12,073 nt of DNA from RUG14300 sp964619685 (lineage in GTDB: Bacteria; Bacillota; Clostridia; Christensenellales; CAG-1252): contig CAZUET010000044.1 of assembly GCA_964619685.1 (NCBI GenBank), positions 1 through 12,073 of the forward strand. The letters are read 5' to 3'. Made by a program: the position numbers and the translations under genes. The number at the start of each line of letters is the position of its first letter. Positions within the stretch are counted from its first letter, which is position 1. The notes beneath the pieces were generated by a model, which was not told the origin of the DNA, did no database searches, and worked only from the letters and a program-made list of their open reading frames with translations. This document shows, piece after piece, positions 7,777-12,073 of this stretch.

Positions 7777-7805
7777 TTGACATTACTTATTATAAATGAT
7801 ATTAT
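7777..7805 (+). promoter_or_regulatory. Sigma-A type promoter, extended -10
   Basis: TTGACA at 7777-7782 is a perfect -35. After 17 bases comes TATTAT at 7800-7805 (consensus TATAAT, one change). It is preceded by TG at 7797-7798, giving an extended -10. Transcription should start near 7811-7812, about 70 bases before the preQ1 aptamer and 155 before the transporter. An imperfect dyad, ACTTATTATA (7785-7794) and TATTATAAGT (7800-7809), 9 of 10 paired, covers the spacer and -10 and could be an operator, though simple AT-richness could also give this. Confidence 0.75.
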
Positions 7806-7824
7806 AAGTGGCTTGCTTTTAGGT

Positions 7825-7848
7825 AAACACTGCCGTTTAGCGGTGTTT
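7825..7848 (+). promoter_or_regulatory. Leader hairpin upstream of the riboswitch
   Basis: AAACACTGC (7825-7833) pairs with GCGGTGTTT (7840-7848), nine pairs with one G-U, around the loop CGTTTA. It lies after the predicted start of transcription and 35 bases before the aptamer. Only a short, broken T run follows. It could be the remnant terminator of the upstream gene run, a 5' end stabiliser, or a transcription pause element. A U-rich terminator tail is lacking, so I do not call it a terminator. Confidence 0.55.
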
Positions 7849-7882
7849 CTTAGATAATGTAAGTAATAAGTCGATAAATAAT

Positions 7883-7925
7883 AGACAGTTCGTAACCATC
7901 CTGTCTGTAAATAAAACTATGGAGG
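7883..7925 (+). promoter_or_regulatory. preQ1 class I riboswitch (aptamer and P2)
   Basis: P1 is AGACAG (7883-7888) with CTGTCT (7901-7906), a perfect 6-bp stem. The 12-base loop (7889-7900) starts TTC and ends in C7900, the expected preQ1-pairing cytosine directly before the 3' P1 strand; in the Bacillus subtilis aptamer the loop is also 12 bases. The A-rich tail GTAAATAAAACTATGGAGG (7907-7925) ends in a Shine-Dalgarno. P2 would be CCAT (7896-7899) with ATGG (7919-7922), taking in the first bases of the GGAGG. It is upstream of a VUT-family queuosine-precursor transporter, which preQ1 riboswitches commonly control. A covariance-model search would settle the call. Confidence 0.85.
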
Positions 7926-7928
7926 TAT

Positions 7929-7979
7929 AGTGGCGTAATTTATTCCATATCTTCAAGAGGGTTAAATTGCGTCATTTTT
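7929..7979 (+). terminator. Riboswitch expression platform: hairpin with U run over transporter start
   Basis: Bases 7929-7942 pair with 7963-7976 along 14 bp (three G-U) around a 20-base loop, followed by TTTTT (7975-7979). It can act as an intrinsic terminator or, since the TTG start (7967-7969) lies in the 3' arm and the ribosome binding site AGAGG (7956-7960) in the loop, as a translation block. A competing helix pairs 7918-7924 (TATGGAG) with 7943-7949 (TTCCATA), six Watson-Crick pairs and one G-U. It shares bases with riboswitch P2 and cannot easily coexist with the 14-bp stem. Ligand binding would thus favour the OFF hairpin. The stem is AU-rich, so strength as a terminator is uncertain. 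Confidence 0.65.
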
Positions 7980-8761
7980 CAAAAATGAGAGAAAAGATAA
8001 AAAGAGAGTTCAAAGAACTCGTTATACTATTACGGTCTGTTCCGGCTGTTGTATTAACGCTGTTTGCAATAACGGTGTTTTCCATGAATCTACTTGCCAA
8101 TAAAAGCATTGATCTTGGTGTCGATTGGATAGCATTGGATTGCGGAATGTTGATTTCATGGCTTTCATTCTTATCAATGGATGTAGTGACAAAGCATTTC
8201 GGACCTAAGGCATCTACTCAAATATCTGTGCTTGCACTGATATTGAATCTATTCTTTTGCTTGATATTTTTCTTAGCAAGTCTGATTCCCGGTGTGTGGA
8301 GCCAATCCTTTGTGGAAGGCTCGGAGGGTGTAATAATAGATGCACTGAATAAAACATTTTCGGGAAGCTGGTATGTTTTGTTGGGAAGCTCGGTTGCATT
8401 TTTGGTATCGTCGATATTGAATAATGTCACAAATTGGCTAATAGGTAAGAGATTTATCAAAAACCCCGACAGCGCTATCGCATTTATTGCGAGAAGCTAT
8501 CTATCTACCGCAGTAGGTCAGCTTTTTGATAATTTAGTATTTGCATTTATGGTCAGCTATAGATTTTTTGGTTGGAACATATTGCAATGTGTGATGTGTG
8601 CAATGAGCGGGATGCTATTCGAATTACTGTTTGAAATTATCTTTTCACCAATAGGAATTGCCATATGTAAGAAGTGGAAAAAAGACGGAATCGGTAATGA
8701 ATATTTTGAATTTAGAAAAAAGGAGTTAGACCATGCGAGTGCTGATAAGCGGAACGAGTAA
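7967..8761 (+). CDS. VUT-family queuosine-precursor transporter
   Basis: This is a 264-residue membrane protein of the VUT family (PF02592; YhhQ/QueT-like), predicted to import preQ0, preQ1 or related queuosine precursors. Hydrophobic segments are near residues 28-46, 51-71, 79-107, 131-160, 178-197 and 200-228. VFSMNLLANKSIDLG and SWLSFLSMDVVTKHFGPKAST resemble family signatures. The preQ1 riboswitch candidate ahead of it supports this substrate class. The first possible start is TTG 7967 after AGAGG (7956-7960); ATG 7985, six codons in, lacks a Shine-Dalgarno. Codon TAG at 7928 closes the frame upstream. If the hairpin at 7929-7979 is a terminator, ATG 7985 would be the better choice. Its last 29 bases overlap the next gene. 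Confidence 0.88.
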   Translation: MRHFSKMREKIKREFKELVILLRSVPAVVLTLFAITVFSMNLLANKSIDLGVDWIALDCGMLISWLSFLSMDVVTKHFGPKASTQISVLALILNLFFCLIFFLASLIPGVWSQSFVEGSEGVIIDALNKTFSGSWYVLLGSSVAFLVSSILNNVTNWLIGKRFIKNPDSAIAFIARSYLSTAVGQLFDNLVFAFMVSYRFFGWNILQCVMCAMSGMLFELLFEIIFSPIGIAICKKWKKDGIGNEYFEFRKKELDHASADKRNE

Positions 8762-9377
8762 GGGTATCGGTAGAGCGATTGCCGTTAAGTTTTTATCCGA
8801 AGGACATAGCGTTATAGGGCTTGACCCACTGCCGTCGACTGTTGTTGACGATAACTATGAACATATTTTGTGCGATATTACCGCCGAGCTCCCAGGAATA
8901 GATGCAGTCGACATTGTTATAAATAATGCAGGTGTACAGGATTCGGGGAGAGATATAGATATTAATCTTAAAGGTACTATTAGAGTTACCGAAAAATATG
9001 CATTTCATGATGGGATTAAGAGCGTTCTGTTTATTGCGTCCGCAAGTGCAAGAACGGGAGCGGAGTTCCCCGAGTATGTGGCAAGTAAAGGCGGTATGGT
9101 GAGTTATATGAAGAATGTAGCACTTCGTGTTGCTAAGTATGGTGCAACCGCTAATAGCTTATCACCGGGCGGAGTTACGACAGAGCTTAATGCTCATGTT
9201 ATGAATGATCCTAAATTATGGGACGAAATAATGAATGAAACACTTATACCAAAGTGGGCATCTGCTGAAGAAATCGCAGAATGGGCGTATTTTGTAACGG
9301 TGATAAATAGATCTATGACGGCAGAGGATATACTCATAGATAACGGAGAATATGCGAAGTCAAACTTTGTTTGGTAA
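8733..9377 (+). CDS. Short-chain dehydrogenase/reductase (SDR)
   Basis: This is a 214-residue Rossmann-fold oxidoreductase of the classical SDR type. The dinucleotide-binding loop is GTSKGIG (7-13). D31 at the end of the second strand suggests NAD(H) rather than NADP(H). NNAG is at 64-67 and N78 fits the catalytic asparagine. S103 or S105 lies in ASASARTG, with Y115 and K119 in YVASK. SPGGVTTEL follows where the family usually has PG. It is shorter than the usual 240-260 residues, mainly through a compact middle region. ATG 8733 follows AAGGAG (8720-8725) by 7 bases and overlaps the transporter by 29 bases, so both are translated from the riboswitch-controlled message. The substrate is unknown; a queuosine-precursor or nucleoside-derived alcohol or ketone is only a guess. 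Confidence 0.9.
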   Translation: MRVLISGTSKGIGRAIAVKFLSEGHSVIGLDPLPSTVVDDNYEHILCDITAELPGIDAVDIVINNAGVQDSGRDIDINLKGTIRVTEKYAFHDGIKSVLFIASASARTGAEFPEYVASKGGMVSYMKNVALRVAKYGATANSLSPGGVTTELNAHVMNDPKLWDEIMNETLIPKWASAEEIAEWAYFVTVINRSMTAEDILIDNGEYAKSNFVW

Positions 9378-9395
9378 AAAAATTGGAGAACTATT

Positions 9396-11210
9396 ATGAT
9401 AAGATCTAAAAGGCTTTTGGTAATATTGGCAATATTGATTATGCTTGCGTGTGTAGTATTGCCTGCGTGCGATGTTATAAAGGATAATAGCGGTAACAAT
9501 AATAACGGTAATAATGGTAATTATGGTAATATTGTCGAAAAAGAAAGACTTTCCGTACCTACAGTATCTGTAGATGCTAACGGACTGGCTACTTGGAATA
9601 CTATTCCTGATGCAAGCGGTTACCGTTATAAAATTAATAGCGGTTATGGAGTTTTTACCGAAAATACGAGCGTGCAACTTACCGATCGTCAAAGTATACA
9701 GGTATGTGCAGTAGGTAATGACGAGTATGCCGATAGTAAATATTCGGAAGCTGTTACATATATTTTATCCGATTGTACCAGCCATACCGATGCCGATAAT
9801 AACGGATACTGTGATACCTGTGATATGAAGGTTGTAATCGATCTAAGTTTCATTGCAATTAATGATCTTCACGGTAAATTTATGGATAACGGCTCTCAAG
9901 TCGGCGTTGACGAATTGACAACATATATAAAAATGCTGTATGACGAGCCATCTCGTGACGAAATTTTGATAGCGTCGGGAGATATGTGGCAAGGAACTGT
10001 CGAATCGTCCTCAAACAGAGGTGCATTGATGACCGAATGGATGAATGAGATGTCTTTTGTGTCGATGACTTTAGGTAATCACGAGTTTGATTGGGGCGTT
10101 GATTCTATAATAGCAAATACAAAAAGGGCGAATTTCCCCATTCTTGCTATCAATGCGACCTATAACGGTGAGCCTATCGAGGGAGTTGAAGGCTCTGTTG
10201 TTGTACAAAAGCAAGGCATAAAAATAGGAATTATCGGAGCAATCGGTAACTGTTTAAGCTCCATTTCGGGCGAATTTACCCAAGGACTCGATTTTGCTGT
10301 AGGTGATGACTTAACAAATTTGGTCAAGGCTGAATCCACTCGTTTGCGTGAAGAAGAGGGATGTGAACTGATAGTTTATTCCTTGCATGACGGAAACACC
10401 TTTTCAAGATCTCAAACCTATGCGAATGACGAGGAGTTTATGACCGATAAGGGGTATTATTACTATGATACATCCCTATCAAACGGTTATGTTGATTTAG
10501 TTCTTGAGGGGCATACCCATCAAAATTATGTTGTAAAAGATAAATACGATGTATATCATATGCAGTCTGGCGGAGAGAATAGAGCGATAGGTATTTCTCA
10601 ATTTAGCTATAATGTAGTTACTAAAAAGAGCTCGGTATCTGCATATACAGTGCCATCTTCGACCTATTCTTCATCCTTATATGAAGGAGACGAGGTCGTT
10701 GAGAAGATATTCAATAAGTATTTCCCGAATGAAAATCCCTATACCACGATCTTAGGAGAAACGAGTAGAACCATTTATTCGAATACCATTTGTGATAAGG
10801 TCGCAGAACTGTATTATAATGCAGGTGTCGAAAAATGGGGCAAAAAATATAATATCGTATTAGGTGGCGGATTTTTATCTCCAAGAAGTCCTTATGACTT
10901 ATATAGTGGAAATATCACTTATGCTAATCTTTTCTCGATATTGCCATTTGATAACGAGATTGTATTAGGCACGATTAAGGGATATAATCTAAAGAACAAG
11001 TTTATCAATACCAATAACGAAAGGTACCATTGTTATTATGATAAGTCTATCGTCAGCAGTATTAAGGATAACGATACTTATTATATAGTTATAGATACTT
11101 ATACATCTACATACGCACCGAACAAGATTACAGAGGTTGCAAGATACGGAAGCGGAATATATGCCAGAGATCTCTTAGCAGACTATCTACGCTCCGGCAA
11201 AACCTTTTAA
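9396..11210 (+). CDS. Surface lipoprotein, 5'-nucleotidase/metallophosphoesterase family
   Basis: This is a 604-residue secreted lipoprotein. The signal peptide (1-24) ends in the lipobox LPAC with C25 as lipidation site. A Gly/Asn-rich linker (31-45) is followed by a fibronectin-III-like domain (about 52-125; SVDANGLATW, IPDASGYRYKI). A small cysteine/aspartate motif, CTSHTDADNNGYCDTCD (127-143), comes next. The metallophosphoesterase core has DLHG (157-160), GDMWQGT (195-201), GNHEFDWG (227-234), HDG (331-333) and GHTHQ (372-376). These cover the expected two-metal ligands. A 5'-nucleotidase C-terminal substrate domain (about 440-600) follows. It hydrolyses nucleotides or related phosphate esters outside the membrane. 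GGAG (9385-9388) is 7 bases before ATG. It starts 18 bases after the SDR gene with no terminator between, so it is probably part of the riboswitch operon. Cyclic phosphodiester substrates are an alternative. Confidence 0.9.
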   Translation: MIRSKRLLVILAILIMLACVVLPACDVIKDNSGNNNNGNNGNYGNIVEKERLSVPTVSVDANGLATWNTIPDASGYRYKINSGYGVFTENTSVQLTDRQSIQVCAVGNDEYADSKYSEAVTYILSDCTSHTDADNNGYCDTCDMKVVIDLSFIAINDLHGKFMDNGSQVGVDELTTYIKMLYDEPSRDEILIASGDMWQGTVESSSNRGALMTEWMNEMSFVSMTLGNHEFDWGVDSIIANTKRANFPILAINATYNGEPIEGVEGSVVVQKQGIKIGIIGAIGNCLSSISGEFTQGLDFAVGDDLTNLVKAESTRLREEEGCELIVYSLHDGNTFSRSQTYANDEEFMTDKGYYYYDTSLSNGYVDLVLEGHTHQNYVVKDKYDVYHMQSGGENRAIGISQFSYNVVTKKSSVSAYTVPSSTYSSSLYEGDEVVEKIFNKYFPNENPYTTILGETSRTIYSNTICDKVAELYYNAGVEKWGKKYNIVLGGGFLSPRSPYDLYSGNITYANLFSILPFDNEIVLGTIKGYNLKNKFINTNNERYHCYYDKSIVSSIKDNDTYYIVIDTYTSTYAPNKITEVARYGSGIYARDLLADYLRSGKTF

Positions 11211-11242
11211 TTAGTCTATTGTCGTACGATGATTCTCTCGTC

Positions 11243-11298
11243 CGCTATCGAGATAAATCCCTAATGGGACTTATCTCATATCGAATTGTATGATAGCG
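11243..11298 (+). terminator. Two-tier hairpin downstream of the nucleotidase, possible terminator
   Basis: The inner stem is GAGATAA (11250-11256) with TTATCTC (11271-11277), an A-C mismatch, then TCCC (11258-11261) with GGGA (11266-11269) around loop TAAT. An outer stem, CGCTATC (11243-11249) with GATAGCG (11292-11298), is perfect over 7 bp. It sits 33 bases after the nucleotidase stop, the usual place for a terminator. No T run follows, so it may stabilise the 3' end or need Rho rather than act as an intrinsic terminator. Confidence 0.5.
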
Positions 11299-11348
11299 AG
11301 AACATATCGAGTCAATGAAGTTGACAATCGACTTATTAAGTTATACTG

Positions 11349-11442
11349 TTTCCCGTCCGGTCATACCCAAGCTGAGCGAAAATCAAATTGTTTAACAATT
11401 TTGTATCCTGCGGGTGAAAACGAAAAAAAAGTAGGACGGAAA
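11349..11442. repeat. Palindromic element A
   Basis: CCGTCC (11353-11358) pairs with GGACGG (11434-11439), extended by TTT/AAA with one bulged C. Inside lie GTCATAC (11360-11366), whose ATAC can pair with GTAT (11403-11406), and a perfect centre, AAATTGTT-T-AACAATTT (11385-11401). It is shared in outline with element B. It reads like a dispersed intergenic repeat, not a coding region. Confidence 0.6.
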
Positions 11443-11497
11443 TGCCGGGCTTTAAAAAAAATAACTTATACAAATGCTCGTCTGCCGTCATATCGAC

Positions 11498-11585
11498 TTT
11501 CGTCCTTGTCATACTGGGCGGAACATAAGCGTAGTCGAACTGCGAAGCAGTGCGAGGTGTAACAGAGCAGTATCTTGGACGGAAA
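11498..11585. repeat. Palindromic element B, diverged copy of A
   Basis: TTTCGTCC (11498-11505) pairs with GGACGGAAA (11577-11585), one bulged G. ATACTG (11511-11516) pairs with CAGTAT (11568-11573). Inside, ACTGC-GAA-GCAGT (11539-11551) forms a tight hairpin flanked by TCG/CGA. CGTCC-TT-GTCATAC repeats CGTCC-G-GTCATAC of element A, and the stretch GGGCGGAACATAAGCGTAGT resembles 'GTCATnCTGAGCGnAGTCGAA' intergenic repeats seen in many bacterial genomes. Confidence 0.6.
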
Positions 11586-11605
11586 CGATACGCCGTTTGG
11601 TATCT

Positions 11606-11639
11606 TGTGGACGGCTATCCGTATCAATCATCGTCCACA
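11606..11639. repeat. Stem C, related to the CGTCC elements
   Basis: TGTGGACG (11606-11613) and CGTCCACA (11632-11639) form a perfect 8-bp stem around 18 bases. Its GGACG/CGTCC core is that of elements A and B, in the opposite order. An alternative pairing joins GATACG (11587-11592) with CGTATC (11620-11625). No T run follows, so I do not call it a terminator. Confidence 0.5.
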
Positions 11640-11750
11640 GCCTATTAATAATTATTTATATTATATATATTTATAAAAATATTTAATCAATATATACTAA
11701 AAGAATATATTATAAGATATTTTTTCCTAATACTTATTCTTTATTTTATA

Positions 11751-11782
11751 AAAAAGCAAGCACTAATTCGTACTTGCTTTTT
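11751..11782. terminator. Bidirectional intrinsic terminator
   Basis: AAAAAGCAAG (11751-11760) pairs perfectly with CTTGCTTTTT (11773-11782), 10 bp around a 12-base loop. Read on the minus strand it begins 9 bases after the stop of the 11791-12063 gene and ends in a run of Ts, a classic Rho-independent terminator. Read on the plus strand it also ends in five Ts, closing any transcript that passes the repeat region. Confidence 0.85.
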
Positions 11783-11790
11783 CGTCCTAA

Positions 11791-12063
11791 TTATCTATCC
11801 CAAAAATCTAAATACTTGACAATTTCGATCATTGAATGCCCATCGATTATATGATGCAAAATTAGATCATTGAATCCTTTATAATATCCAACTGTGTCAT
11901 TATCGATAACGATTTCTATCATCTTTCCGTGCGGAACTATTTCAAAAGGATAACCCTTATAATCCAATGTGAGCTTATTCTGTCCACCTATACAGCATTC
12001 TTCTATATAGTTAAGGAATTTTATATCATCATTGTTTAGCTTATAATCCTTGTAATTGATCAT
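11791..12063 (-). CDS. Hypothetical protein, 90 residues
   Basis: I do not recognise this protein. It has 90 residues, is acidic to neutral, has no membrane segment or signal peptide, and seems to be a small alpha/beta protein. Residues 31-60 (LTLDYKGYPFEIVPHGKMIEIVIDNDTVGY) look like a run of strands and the end (IIDGHSMIEIVKYLDFWDR) like a helix. It runs against the other genes and is followed by a strong terminator. The ATG at 12063-12061 has only 10 bases of upstream sequence (GAGTAAAGTA), with weak GAG as Shine-Dalgarno. The frame stays open to the window edge, so a longer N-terminus is possible. Coding is supported by the matched terminator and sensible composition; an immunity-like or regulatory role would be pure speculation. 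Confidence 0.65.
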   Translation of the reverse strand: MINYKDYKLNNDDIKFLNYIEECCIGGQNKLTLDYKGYPFEIVPHGKMIEIVIDNDTVGYYKGFNDLILHHIIDGHSMIEIVKYLDFWDR

Positions 12064-12073
12064 TACTTTACTC

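Larger units (their letters stand above)
11211..11750. other. Gene-free intergenic region with repeats and AT tract
   Basis: No credible gene lies here. The stretch holds the hairpin after the nucleotidase, a short hairpin GTCAA-TGAAG-TTGAC (11311-11325), elements A, B and C, and from about 11644 to 11725 a tract almost without G or C. Two + strand reading frames (11290-11562 and 11474-11686) run through the palindromes, lack a ribosome binding site and give odd composition; I take them as chance. Confidence 0.7.

Noticed and set aside
7928..7930. TAG in the transporter frame as a read-through or recoded stop extending the protein to ATG 7919
   Set aside because: TAG is used as an ordinary stop in this window (7198-7200 and 7740-7742), and ATG 7919 overlaps the Shine-Dalgarno itself.
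9194..9499. 101-codon - strand frame
   Set aside because: Shadow of the SDR 3' end and nucleotidase start; no ribosome binding site or family pattern.
9480..9530. GGTAATAA-type short repeats as a possible tandem-repeat or CRISPR-like array
   Set aside because: They encode the Gly/Asn linker of the lipoprotein in frame; no regular spacers.
9360..9692. 110-codon - strand frame opposite the SDR/nucleotidase junction
   Set aside because: Antisense to the signal peptide and repetitive Asn/Gly linker; the Ile/Thr-rich product reflects the repeat on the other strand.
11290..11562. 90-codon + strand reading frame in the spacer after the nucleotidase
   Set aside because: It runs through palindromic element A and part of B, has no Shine-Dalgarno, and has an odd, Arg/Lys/Ser-heavy composition typical of translated repeats.
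11474..11686. 70-codon + strand reading frame across elements B and C
   Set aside because: No ribosome binding site, overlaps stems B and C, and its end is the AT-only tract read as Ile/Tyr.
11644..11725. AT-only tract as a replication origin or promoter
   Set aside because: No DnaA boxes, iterons or spaced -35/-10 elements are visible; low complexity alone is not evidence.

Overview
The window looks like a low-GC Bacillota genome, probably a gut-type Clostridia member. The main reason is the block Mini-RNase III, RlmB-type 23S rRNA methyltransferase and SigH-like sigma factor, which matches the mrnC-rlmB-sigH neighbourhood of Firmicutes. Other pointers are AT-rich codon use, strong AGGAG ribosome binding sites, a VUT-family transporter and a Gram-positive-style lipoprotein. 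No finer placement is safe from sequence alone.

Region 1 (42-7742, all + strand) is a tightly packed run of nine genes with gaps of 0 to 41 bases and no visible internal terminator. The order is mrnC, rlmB, a SigH-like sigma factor starting with TTG, a CtpE-like P-type cation ATPase, a long-form AlaX alanyl-tRNA editing protein, a SecB-like protein, a GNAT acetyltransferase, a DUF3737 protein and a flavodoxin-fold NAD(P)H:FMN reductase. The first three genes are RNA processing and regulation. The rest are ion transport, translation quality control and accessory functions. The first 63 bases form a perfect 28-bp fold-back over the mrnC start, which may be a sequence-end artefact.

Region 2 (7743-7966) is a regulatory leader and the most informative part of the window. 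It has a near-consensus sigma-A promoter (TTGACA, 17 bp, TGaTATTAT), a leader hairpin, and a preQ1 class I riboswitch candidate (7883-7925). An expression platform follows. A 14-bp hairpin with a U run (7929-7979) covers the transporter start, and an alternative helix (7918-7924 with 7943-7949) competes both with the aptamer pseudoknot and with that hairpin. This reads as a complete ligand-OFF switch.

Region 3 (7967-11210) is the operon below that switch: a VUT-family queuosine-precursor transporter, a short-chain dehydrogenase overlapping it by 29 bases, and, 18 bases further on, a surface lipoprotein of the 5'-nucleotidase family. Together they suggest a queuosine-precursor salvage unit: outside dephosphorylation of nucleotides, import, and an NAD-linked redox step of unknown substrate. 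The roles of the last two genes are inference.

Region 4 (11211-11790) has no credible gene. It holds hairpins, two diverged copies of a roughly 90-bp palindromic element, a third related stem, an AT-only tract and a bidirectional terminator. Region 5 (11791-12063, - strand) is a small uncharacterised protein whose upstream region lies at or beyond the window edge.
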